Source: Aphodosoma sp045126975 (GTDB lineage Bacteria > Bacteroidota > Bacteroidia > Bacteroidales > Paludibacteraceae). From it: a stretch of DNA of 48,629 nucleotides. Below the pieces are notes generated by a model. The model searched no databases and was not told the origin of the DNA. It saw only the letters and a list, made by a program, of their open reading frames with translations. Positions 25,081 through 32,321 of the stretch are shown one piece after another. The position numbers and the translations under genes were made by a program. The stretch spans positions 1 to 48,629 of the forward strand of contig JBGVPL010000026.1 of the NCBI GenBank assembly GCA_045126975.1, written 5' to 3'. The first letter of the stretch is position 1; every line of letters begins with the position of its first letter.

Positions 25081-27192
25081 TTAAAATTTCCAATATAGGG
25101 TTCCACGCCAACTGCGACCAGGCATAGGGAAATAGCGCACAACGCAGTAATTCACGTTAGTCAGATTCAGACACTCTATATTTACTCCTATTTTGTGTTC
25201 GTTTTTTATATCAAATTCGTGACTTGCCGACAGACTATGGTCGAAATAACCTTCTACACGATTTTCTTTATAATTCTGATTTACAGCATATCGATGTCCG
25301 CTCCATACAAGCGAATAGTTCAATGAAAACCAAGGAGTTTTAATGCCTGCTTTGCCCGAACCGGATATTCGTGGGGTGTATGGAATTTGGTGACGATAGT
25401 CGCGGTCAGTGGGGTTAGTTACGTTGAGTGCACGATTGTAAGTGTATGTAGCACCGAGAGTTATGGTTAATTCTTCGCAAGGTACAACTTCTAAGTCTCC
25501 CGTAAAATCTAATCCTGTAATTGATACATGTCCATAGTTGAGCATAGTCCATGTGTAGATATTTTTTGTTGGGTATGCCACTATTTTATTGCGTACATCG
25601 TTGTGATAAACATCGCATGCCACTGACAGAAGCGGAACGTATTTAGTTATTGCGCGTTGATAGGTGATGCCGATATTGTATTGGTTTGTGGTTTCGGGCA
25701 GCAAATCGCGATTGCCCACTTTGCCATAGTATAGGTCGTTGAATGTAGGCAGACGGAATATGTTTTTATAGAATACTCGGATGCGAAAGTCTTCACTCTC
25801 AATAGGTTTGAATGCTACACTTGCGTATGGCGACGCCTTGAATCTTTGTTCTGCGGCATTGCCGTTTTCCACTTTATCTTTTACTGCAGTGAGCAATACG
25901 CTGGCTGTAGCAGTAACCCAGTTGTTTACATATTTACCAGCTATAGCGGTTAGCGAAAGGTAGCGTATAGGAGTTGCAAAATCCACTAAATCAGCTGATA
26001 GCGTGTTGATTATTGCGTCTTGCGATAGGTTGAATGATAAGCACGACAAAGGGCGATAGAGTACAGCACCGCTCAAATAATACTCGTTTTGAGTGTATTT
26101 GCTTTCATCCTTACCCTCTGAGCCGAGATACATTGGGTCGAGATAGTGAGTGAATGAATAGTTGTATTTTGCATTAAGTTGTAATGCTACTATATTATCG
26201 AAATTTCGCTCATAATGCCCTTGAATGAAAGCTGAGCGGTCCCAAATGCGTTGACTGCTGAAATTCAGAGTATTGTAGAATATTGTAGCACCAGGCAATC
26301 CTCGTTCTGATTGATAGTAATAACCTTTTACATAGCCACTTTGCACTGAGTCAGAGCCATATAATGCCATTTCGGTACGCAAATTCTTAACATCTGTATT
26401 CTCTCGCATCTCAATTGAGGTACTATCGCCTTTGTATTCTCCCCCTGTATTAGGGGGAGTACCCGCAGGGGGAGATGGTGTATTTCCATATTGCATCACA
26501 TACGGGTATCGTCCGTAAGCCGACATCCATTCGCCACTTGCGGTTATTGAGAGATGTTTGTTCAATTTACCAGCAATATATAAGGTTGGATTTATTAGAC
26601 CGAATGAACCTCCTTTTATTTGCACTTTGCCATTTACTGCGCTTTTCTTAAATCGAGGAGCCAAAGTTGTGATATTCAGTACAGCAGCCGAGGCGTATTG
26701 TCGTGCAGGTTGGAAAATTTGGTCGCTTTGTCCGTTCGAGAGCGACACCATATCTATATTGTCGAGCGAGAAACGGCTAATATCTATCTGTCCATTTTGG
26801 GCATCACTTACAGCAATCCCATCGTAACTCACAGCCGTATGGCTTGCTCCAAGACTACGCACCGATACCGTTTTCAATCCGCCTATACCGCCATAATCTT
26901 TCACCATCACGCCGCTAAAATGTTTTACAGCATCAGCCACCTGTATTGCATTTAATCCCTCAAGAGCCTCGCCTGTAAGTATTTGAAGTGGAGCAGTGGC
27001 GCGAGATTCTTTACCTTTGTGGTTGGTGGTAACAATGACTTCTTCGAGGTCGTGAGTTTTTGTACTATCTGACGCGTCCGACAAGTCTGACCAGTCCGCC
27101 ACGTCCGATAAAATCTGCCCATAACACTCCATACCTACACCAAAAAGCATAAGTATCAACATAATACATACAAAGTGGGAAGAGTGTTTCAT
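25081..27192 (-). CDS. btuB: BtuB-like TonB-dependent cobalamin receptor
   Basis: A 703-residue outer-membrane receptor: signal peptide (1-26), TonB-box-like HDLEEVIVT (about 47-55), plug domain (about 60-170, with VSVRSLGASHTAVSYDGI), a beta barrel and a C-terminal Phe. It is first in a minus-strand operon with the BtuG-like and DUF4465 genes, under a B12 riboswitch, so cobalamin or a related corrinoid is the expected substrate. Two stretches are repeat-encoded: the Ser-Asp tract at about 29-43 (LSDVADWSDLSDASDS), from 9-nt units just after the signal peptide, and about 239-251 (PSPPAGTPPNTGG), from a CCCCC/GGGGG element in an extracellular-loop-like region. The frame is kept in both. Confidence 0.9.
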   Translation of the reverse strand: MKHSSHFVCIMLILMLFGVGMECYGQILSDVADWSDLSDASDSTKTHDLEEVIVTTNHKGKESRATAPLQILTGEALEGLNAIQVADAVKHFSGVMVKDYGGIGGLKTVSVRSLGASHTAVSYDGIAVSDAQNGQIDISRFSLDNIDMVSLSNGQSDQIFQPARQYASAAVLNITTLAPRFKKSAVNGKVQIKGGSFGLINPTLYIAGKLNKHLSITASGEWMSAYGRYPYVMQYGNTPSPPAGTPPNTGGEYKGDSTSIEMRENTDVKNLRTEMALYGSDSVQSGYVKGYYYQSERGLPGATIFYNTLNFSSQRIWDRSAFIQGHYERNFDNIVALQLNAKYNYSFTHYLDPMYLGSEGKDESKYTQNEYYLSGAVLYRPLSCLSFNLSQDAIINTLSADLVDFATPIRYLSLTAIAGKYVNNWVTATASVLLTAVKDKVENGNAAEQRFKASPYASVAFKPIESEDFRIRVFYKNIFRLPTFNDLYYGKVGNRDLLPETTNQYNIGITYQRAITKYVPLLSVACDVYHNDVRNKIVAYPTKNIYTWTMLNYGHVSITGLDFTGDLEVVPCEELTITLGATYTYNRALNVTNPTDRDYRHQIPYTPRISGSGKAGIKTPWFSLNYSLVWSGHRYAVNQNYKENRVEGYFDHSLSASHEFDIKNEHKIGVNIECLNLTNVNYCVVRYFPMPGRSWRGTLYWKF
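26438..26476. repeat. CCCCC/GGGGG hairpin element, in frame in the receptor gene
   Basis: TCTCCCCC, then TTAGGGGGAGT, then ACCCG and AGGGGGAG. Related to 13421-13470. On the minus strand it encodes a Pro/Gly-rich loop. Confidence 0.87.
27069..27113. repeat. 9-nt tandem units TCNGACNNG in the receptor gene
   Basis: Five 9-nt units, coding on the minus strand for the Ser-Asp-rich tract between signal peptide and TonB box. Same unit as at 8492. Confidence 0.85.
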
Positions 27193-27237
27193 TAACGATT
27201 TATGTTAGTGCCTTTCCTCGAAGCACGGATTAAACAT

Positions 27238-27478
27238 AAGTGGACAGTGGTAGGTCTTCTGACTTGTCTATTTTATAACACACCTTCCCAAATTAGAGTG
27301 GAGATGAACTCTCGCGCCTCAATTCAGTGGTTTTTGTGCTATAATTGAGTATAATCTTATTTATTGAGACGCAATATATTGCGTCTCTACTCAAATATAG
27401 ACTTACAGCAGCGGGACTGTTCAGGACTTTCACCTGATTCCCTCTTAGTTGCCCAATAGGGCAAACCATTGCCTTAAA
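27238..27478 (-). promoter_or_regulatory. Cobalamin (B12) riboswitch
   Basis: Read on the minus strand, the leader contains GGGAATCAGGTGAAAGTCC, then CCCGCTGCTGTAAG, then CCACTGAAT, GGGAAGGTG and the B12-box segment AGTCAGAAGACCTACC, in the order of the cobalamin riboswitch. The variable stem between GCTGCTGTAAG and CCACTG is formed by TTTGAGTA and TACTCAA (TTGAGTA at 27345-27351 and TACTCAA at 27388-27394 on plus). A GAGACGCAAT palindrome is inserted in its loop. A small hairpin (GTGC...GCAC) before the ATG may be the expression platform. Controls the btuB-btuG-DUF4465 operon. Confidence 0.92.
27366..27387. repeat. GAGACGCAAT palindrome, copy 4 (inside the riboswitch)
   Basis: A perfect 22-nt palindrome with half-site GAGACGCAATA, nested at the tip of the variable riboswitch stem. 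Confidence 0.93.
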
Positions 27479-27487
27479 AATACGATG

Positions 27488-27519
27488 CAAAGTTATATAA
27501 AAAATGGCAATATACCAAA
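27488..27519 (-). promoter_or_regulatory. Promoter of the B12-riboswitch operon
   Basis: On the minus strand, TTTG (27516-27519) and TAACTTTG (27488-27495) with 20 bp between. It predicts a leader of about 290 nt that spans the riboswitch. Confidence 0.8.
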
Positions 27520-27562
27520 AAAAATAGATAAATTCTTGTATATATAAGAATGAGTTGTATGT

Positions 27563-27609
27563 ATGTCATTTTGGCTGATAAATATTTAATATTCAGTCAA
27601 AATGACATT
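27563..27609. promoter_or_regulatory. Long palindrome upstream of clpB (candidate operator)
   Basis: ATGTCATTTTG at 27563-27573 and its exact complement CAAAATGACAT at 27599-27609; pairing continues inward through GGCTGA/TCAGTC with one G-T pair. It is placed between the divergent btuB leader and clpB and overlaps where a clpB -33 element is expected. No perfect TAnnTTTG is seen downstream; the nearest is GCTATTTTGC at about 27613. Confidence 0.6.
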
Positions 27610-27661
27610 TTTGCTATTTTGCATGGTATTTGATGCTTTAATAGTAGATCTTATTGAGTTT

Positions 27662-27692
27662 TATAGAACCTATAAAGTTTATAGGATCTATA
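27662..27692 (+). promoter_or_regulatory. A/U-rich hairpin in the clpB leader
   Basis: TATAGA, ACCTATAAA and the near-complementary TTTATAGG, TCTATA form an imperfect stem of weak pairs. It lies about 48 nt before the clpB ATG, next to TTTCAAC heptamers. Its function is unknown. Confidence 0.4.
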
Positions 27693-27693
27693 T

Positions 27694-27728
27694 AACTTTC
27701 AACTTTCAATTTTCAACTTTCAACTCTA
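27694..27728. repeat. AACTTTC heptamer leader of clpB
   Basis: Five 7-nt units ending 12 nt before the clpB start. The 548-bp gap 27193-27740 holds the riboswitch, two promoter regions, the palindrome, the A/U-rich hairpin and this array. Confidence 0.87.
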
Positions 27729-27740
27729 AACTGAATAACT

Positions 27741-29900
27741 ATGACTACAAACAGAAATAATCAATCGGAAAATGCATATCAAGCTCTTAGTAGATATGCT
27801 ATCAATCTCAATGAACGCGCTCGCAGTGGTAAACTTGACCCTGTGATTGGGCGTGATGATGAGATTCGTCGTGTGTTGCAAATTCTTTCGCGACGCACAA
27901 AAAATAACCCTATTCTTGTGGGTGAACCTGGTACAGGTAAAACTGCTATTGCCGAAGGTTTGGCTCACCGTATCGTGCGTGGTGATGTGCCTGAAAATCT
28001 TCGTTCTAAACAAATCTTTTCACTCGATATGGGTGCCCTTATTGCAGGTGCTAAATATCAAGGTGAATTTGAAGAACGACTTAAAGCAGTTGTAAACGAA
28101 GTGATTAAAGCCGATGGTGAGATAATTCTCTTTATCGACGAAATCCATACCCTTGTGGGTGCAGGCAAATCGTCGGGTGCGATGGATGCAGCTAATATTT
28201 TGAAGCCAGCATTGGCTCGTGGCGAATTGCGTGCTGTCGGAGCAACTACGCTTGATGAATTCCAAAAATATTTCGAGACCGATAAGGCTCTTGAGCGTCG
28301 TTTTCAGATGGTTATGGTCAATGAGCCAGATGAGGCGGCTACTATTTCGATATTGCGTGGTTTGAAAGAACGCTACGAAAATCACCACAAAGTGCGTATC
28401 AAAGATGATGCTATTATTGCGGCAGTAGAACTTTCGACTCGTTATATTACAGACCGATTCTTGCCAGATAAAGCCATTGACTTGATTGATGAGGCAGCGG
28501 CAAAATTGCGTCTTGAAGTGGATTCGGTGCCAGAAGAGTTGGATACTATAGAGCGTAATATCAAGCAGTTGGAGATTGAACGCGCAGCTATTAAACGTGA
28601 AAATGATAAGGCAAAACTCGAACAACTCAATACGGAAATATCTTCACTCAAAGCTGAAAGTGAAAAAATGCGTGAGAAGTGGAGTAGCGAGAAGGAGCAA
28701 ATCAATGCTATTCAACAAAATAAGATTGAAATTGAGCAATTGAAATATGAGGCAGAACGAGCTGAGCGTGAGGGTGATTATGGTCGTGTAGCTGAGATTC
28801 GTTATGGTAAAATCAAAGCGGCAGAACAAGCAATCGAAACGGCTAAAATTCGACTTGCCGAGCTTCAACAAGGTCATGCGATGATTAAGGAAGAGATTGA
28901 TGCTGACGATATTGCCGATATTGTATCGCGTTGGACAGGTATCCCTGTGCGCAAGATGATGCAGAGCGAAAAAGACAAACTCCTTCATCTCGAAGATGAA
29001 TTGCATAAACGCGTTATTGGTCAGGATGAGGCAATTGTGGCAGTGTCGGATGCTATTCGTCGTAGTCGTGCCGGATTGCAAGACCCAAAACGACCTATCG
29101 GTTCATTTATTTTTCTTGGAACAACAGGTGTGGGTAAAACCGAATTGGCTAAGGCATTGGCTGACTATTTGTTCGATGACGAAAATATGATGACTCGTAT
29201 TGATATGTCTGAATATCAGGAGAAATTTGCTGCAACACGTCTTATTGGAGCTCCTCCTGGATATGTGGGTTATGACGAAGGAGGTCAGCTCACAGAGGCT
29301 ATTCGCCGTAAACCATATTCAGTGGTGCTTTTTGACGAGATTGAAAAAGCTCACCCTGATGTATTTAATGTGTTGTTGCAAGTGCTTGACGATGGGCGAC
29401 TTACGGATAATAAAGGTCGTGTGGTTAATTTCAAAAACACTATTATTATCATGACATCAAATCTCGGTTCGCAACTAATTCGTGAAAATTGCGAAAATCT
29501 TACAGATAAAAATCGTGAAGAGGTGTTGGAAAATACTAAAAATGAGGTATTTGAATTGCTTAAGCAGACTATTCGTCCAGAGTTTTTGAATCGTATTGAC
29601 GAACTCATAATGTTCACTCCATTGCAAGAATCAGAAATTCGTGATATTGTAGAGTTGCAAATCAAACAAGTGCAAAAACTCCTTGAGCGTAACGGAGTGA
29701 AACTCGAGGTCACTCAGTCGGCAGTCGATTTGTTTGCTCGTGAAGGTTATGACCCTCAATTTGGTGCTCGTCCAGTGAAACGAGTGTTACAACGAATGTT
29801 GCTTAACGAACTTTCAAAACAAATCATAGCAGGAACAATCAATACCGATAAACCAATTCGTGTTGATGTTGCAGAAGATGAAATTGTTTTTGCAAATTAA
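27741..29900 (+). CDS. clpB: ClpB-type disaggregase lacking the N-terminal domain
   Basis: A 719-residue Hsp100 protein. AAA1 has Walker A GEPGTGKT (about 61-68) and Walker B ILFIDEIH. A long coiled-coil middle domain (about 275-395, rich in E/K/R, DYGRVAEIRYGK) identifies ClpB and not ClpC. AAA2 has GTTGVGKT, the pore loop GYVGYDEGG and VLFDEIEKAHPD. The protein begins at MTTNRNNQSENAYQALSRYAINLNERARSGK (shown from residue 1), which aligns to the start of AAA1. The double Clp_N repeat (about 145 residues) of typical Bacteroidetes ClpB (about 860 residues) is missing, and no frame upstream encodes it. Known role: protein disaggregation with DnaK. The short form resembles the alternative-start ClpB of E. 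coli. Confidence 0.95.
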   Translation: MTTNRNNQSENAYQALSRYAINLNERARSGKLDPVIGRDDEIRRVLQILSRRTKNNPILVGEPGTGKTAIAEGLAHRIVRGDVPENLRSKQIFSLDMGALIAGAKYQGEFEERLKAVVNEVIKADGEIILFIDEIHTLVGAGKSSGAMDAANILKPALARGELRAVGATTLDEFQKYFETDKALERRFQMVMVNEPDEAATISILRGLKERYENHHKVRIKDDAIIAAVELSTRYITDRFLPDKAIDLIDEAAAKLRLEVDSVPEELDTIERNIKQLEIERAAIKRENDKAKLEQLNTEISSLKAESEKMREKWSSEKEQINAIQQNKIEIEQLKYEAERAEREGDYGRVAEIRYGKIKAAEQAIETAKIRLAELQQGHAMIKEEIDADDIADIVSRWTGIPVRKMMQSEKDKLLHLEDELHKRVIGQDEAIVAVSDAIRRSRAGLQDPKRPIGSFIFLGTTGVGKTELAKALADYLFDDENMMTRIDMSEYQEKFAATRLIGAPPGYVGYDEGGQLTEAIRRKPYSVVLFDEIEKAHPDVFNVLLQVLDDGRLTDNKGRVVNFKNTIIIMTSNLGSQLIRENCENLTDKNREEVLENTKNEVFELLKQTIRPEFLNRIDELIMFTPLQESEIRDIVELQIKQVQKLLERNGVKLEVTQSAVDLFAREGYDPQFGARPVKRVLQRMLLNELSKQIIAGTINTDKPIRVDVAEDEIVFAN

Positions 29901-29935
29901 AAAAATGGGTACAACCTTAAGTTGTACCCATTTTT
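29901..29935. terminator. Bidirectional terminator between clpB and the Lrp gene
   Basis: A perfect 15-bp stem (29901-29915 with 29921-29935) and a 5-nt loop, A-rich on the left and T-rich on the right. It is immediately after the clpB stop and 41 nt from the convergent Lrp stop. Confidence 0.95.
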
Positions 29936-29976
29936 AGTTTGCGATAATTTATGTTTATAAAAAAGATAATTTATGT

Positions 29977-30471
29977 TTACTCTTCATTTTCATCTTCTTC
30001 ATCGTTAATATCAAAAGCAGCTAATTGGCGATGAAATACCTCGTCGAGCGACATTAAGAAAGTTTCTGCACTAACGATGCCAGGAATAGAACTGATTTTG
30101 TTGAGTGTAATATCGAGTAAGTGGCGGTTGTCGCGGGCATATACTTTAACAAAAATTGCATATTTGCCTGTTGTGTAGTGGCATTCAACAATTTCAGGAA
30201 TGTCACGAAGAGCATTTACGATTCCTTCCAATTTATTCAAGTCTTTTACGCAAATACCGATGTAAGCACAAGTTTGGAATCCTACTTTGTAAGTATTGAT
30301 TACAAATTCAGAGCCTTTTACAACTCCTTCATTTGCTAATTTTTGTACACGTTGGTGAATTGCTGCACCTGAAACATTGCATTCGCGTGCTACTTCCAAG
30401 AATGGAATACGTGCGTTTTGCGAAATAAGTTTCAGAATTTTTTTGTCTAAATTGTCAATTGTGTGTTTCAT
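29977..30471 (-). CDS. Lrp/AsnC-family transcriptional regulator
   Basis: A 164-residue regulator: N-terminal winged HTH (LDKKILKLISQNARIPFLEVAREC, about 8-31, recognition helix SGAAIHQRVQKL) and a C-terminal RAM/AsnC ligand domain (about 65-145). It ends in an acidic tail (NDEEDENEE). I take the ATG at 30471: the frame is open upstream, but that region holds the promoter. Known family role: feast/famine regulators that sense amino acids. The target is unknown; no amino-acid gene is adjacent. Confidence 0.93.
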   Translation of the reverse strand: MKHTIDNLDKKILKLISQNARIPFLEVARECNVSGAAIHQRVQKLANEGVVKGSEFVINTYKVGFQTCAYIGICVKDLNKLEGIVNALRDIPEIVECHYTTGKYAIFVKVYARDNRHLLDITLNKISSIPGIVSAETFLMSLDEVFHRQLAAFDINDEEDENEE

Positions 30472-30539
30472 AAGTTTAAGATTAAGTGTATGGTATTGGT
30501 CACTTAAGTAATAAAAATAAGTTGATTTTATTTGTTTGA

Positions 30540-30570
30540 CAAAGGTACGATATTTTTTTTTTATGTGCAA
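30540..30570 (-). promoter_or_regulatory. Promoter of the Lrp/AsnC gene
   Basis: On the minus strand, TTG (30568-30570) and TACCTTTG (30540-30547) with 20 bp between. It is back to back with the galE promoter at 30606. Confidence 0.75.
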
Positions 30571-30605
30571 TATAGTTTTGTAAATTTACAAAAATATTTT
30601 TTTTC

Positions 30606-30636
30606 TTGGCTATATCTATTTTTTTTTGTACATTTG
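30606..30636 (+). promoter_or_regulatory. Promoter of galE
   Basis: TTG (30606-30608) and TACATTTG (30629-30636) with 20 bp between. The leader of about 75 nt is almost wholly heptamer repeats. Confidence 0.75.
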
Positions 30637-30645
30637 CATGCTAAT

Positions 30646-30715
30646 TCTCAATTCTTAATTTTTAATTTTCAACTCTCAATTCTCAACTCTCAATTCTCAA
30701 CTCTCAATTATAATA
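30646..30715. repeat. TCTCAAT/TCTCAAC heptamer leader of galE
   Basis: Ten 7-nt units in strict phase, from just after the promoter to 2 nt before the galE ATG. Confidence 0.92.
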
Positions 30716-30717
30716 TT

Positions 30718-31836
30718 ATGGGTGTAACAAAGCATATTAAAAAATTATTTAAATCTTCTAATGCAGTAAAAGATAAGATTCTTGTTACAGGAGGTTTAGG
30801 TTATATAGGTTCGCACACAGTTGTAGAACTTATAGAGGCAGGTTATGAAATTTGTATTGTAGATAACCTTTCGAACTCAAATATTGATGTACTCAAAGGT
30901 ATTGAAAAAATTACAGGAGTAAAGCCTGTTTATGAAAATATCGATTGTACTGATTACGTGGCAATGAATAAATTCCTTGCTAAGAATGAAGGTATTCGTG
31001 CTGTTATTCATTTTGCAGCATCGAAAGCAGTAGGGGAGTCGGTAGAAAAACCATTGATGTACTATCGCAACAATGTGGTTTCGCTTATAAATATTCTTGA
31101 ATTGATGCCAATACACAAGATTGAAGGTATTGTATTCTCTTCTTCTTGTACAGTTTATGGTCAACCAGAAGTGTTGCCAGTAACAGAATCGGCTCCACTT
31201 CAAAAAGCACTTTCGCCATACGGCAATACAAAACAAATTTGTGAAGATATAGTTCGTGATACAGTGGCGGCTAATCCAGCAATTAAGAGTATTCTTTTGC
31301 GTTATTTCAATCCAATTGGAGCACATCCATCAGCATTGATTGGAGAATTGCCTAATGGCGTGCCAAATAATCTTCTTCCATTTGTTGCACAAACAGCAGC
31401 GGGTATTCGTAAAAAACTTAAAGTGTTTGGTAATGACTACAATACACCTGATGGTTCATGTATTCGCGATTATATCAATGTGGTAGATTTAGCTAAAGCA
31501 CATATTGCAGCAATGCGTCGTATTTTGGGTGGTGAGGTTGAGTCGGTTGAGACATACAACGTAGGTACAGGTCGTGGACTTTCGGTGCTTGAGATATTGA
31601 ATGCTTTTGAAACCGTGAATGATGTGAAAGTGCCACATGAAATCGTAGGTCGTCGTGCAGGTGATATAGAGCAAGTGTGGGCAGACCCATCGTATGCTAA
31701 TAAGATGCTTAAATGGAAAGCAGAAGTATCGCTTGAAGATACAGTTCGCTCAATCTGGAAGTGGCAACTTCATCTTGCCGAACAAGAAGAAGATAAAGAA
31801 GCTTCGAAAGGTGGAAAGATGCTTGGTGGAAGTTAA
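30718..31836 (+). CDS. galE: UDP-glucose 4-epimerase
   Basis: A 372-residue extended SDR: Rossmann motif GGLGYIG (25-31), then VDNLSNSN, active-site Tyr168-x3-Lys172 (SPYGNTK) with Ser/Thr-rich SSSCTVYG, and the family motif GTRDYIHVVDLA-like (IRDYINVVDLAKAH). Known role: interconverts UDP-glucose and UDP-galactose, feeding surface polysaccharide synthesis. The start at 30718 gives a 20-residue N-terminal extension (MGVTKHIKKLF) before the usual KILVTGG. The much longer open frame upstream is heptamer leader and not coding. Ends in a Lys/Gly-rich tail. It has its own promoter and terminator. Confidence 0.94.
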   Translation: MGVTKHIKKLFKSSNAVKDKILVTGGLGYIGSHTVVELIEAGYEICIVDNLSNSNIDVLKGIEKITGVKPVYENIDCTDYVAMNKFLAKNEGIRAVIHFAASKAVGESVEKPLMYYRNNVVSLINILELMPIHKIEGIVFSSSCTVYGQPEVLPVTESAPLQKALSPYGNTKQICEDIVRDTVAANPAIKSILLRYFNPIGAHPSALIGELPNGVPNNLLPFVAQTAAGIRKKLKVFGNDYNTPDGSCIRDYINVVDLAKAHIAAMRRILGGEVESVETYNVGTGRGLSVLEILNAFETVNDVKVPHEIVGRRAGDIEQVWADPSYANKMLKWKAEVSLEDTVRSIWKWQLHLAEQEEDKEASKGGKMLGGS

Positions 31837-31890
31837 GTTTTTGGGATTTCATACCTTGAAATTTGTAACATTTAAAAGATAAATACCTAT

Positions 31891-31926
31891 AAAATACCCC
31901 TGAATTTTACGCTCAGGGGTATTTTT
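31891..31926 (+). terminator. Terminator of galE
   Basis: A 13-bp stem AAAATACCCCTGA (31891-31903) with its complement at 31913-31925, then T. Confidence 0.93.
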
Positions 31927-32066
31927 TATGTTTTACTTGTAATTTATGTTCTACAACACGTTTTTTCGTAAAAGATGTAAAAAAATGAAAAAAAACGAAT
32001 AAAAGAGTATAATTTTAGAGGCAAAAAAAATTATATTTTAGTAAAAATTTGTTTGATAAACTATAT

Positions 32067-32103
32067 AATAATAGGTGTAGCCAAAATGGTTGCATCTATT
32101 ATT
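32067..32103 (+). other. Hairpin upstream of susC
   Basis: AATAATAGGTGTAGCC and GGTTGCATCTATTATT pair (with G-U pairs) around an AAAAT loop, followed by a short T-rich run. The 485-bp gap 31837-32321 holds the galE terminator, A-rich sequence, this hairpin and the susC promoter. It could be a terminator or a remnant leader; nothing else is recognised. Confidence 0.45.
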
Positions 32104-32175
32104 TTGTTGTATATTAGATTGTTGTGCGGAATGTTTAGTGTAAGAAATGAAAAAATAAAAAAAACAAGATTTTTG

Positions 32176-32207
32176 TTTGTTTAATTGACAAAATATGTGT
32201 AATTTTG
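32176..32207 (+). promoter_or_regulatory. Promoter of the susC-susD operon
   Basis: TTTG (32176-32179) and TAATTTTG (32200-32207) with 20 bp between. The leader is about 110 nt long. Confidence 0.75.
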
Positions 32208-32321
32208 CATATTATGTGTACAATGTTGTATTATATACAGAAAGTTCGTATTCATTATTGAACAAATATACATTATTTATAATTAACTATAATTTATTAA
32301 ACCTTAAAACATTTAGTACGA

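Noticed and set aside
27741..29900. Reading the Hsp100 gene as ClpC or ClpA
   Set aside because: The long coiled-coil middle domain and overall motif order are those of ClpB.
30472..30570. 33-residue N-terminal extension of the Lrp regulator
   Set aside because: It reads through its own promoter; the HTH begins soon after the ATG at 30471.
30532..30717. 62-residue N-terminal extension of GalE
   Set aside because: The extension is encoded by the promoter and ten heptamer units; the ATG at 30718 fits the protein family.
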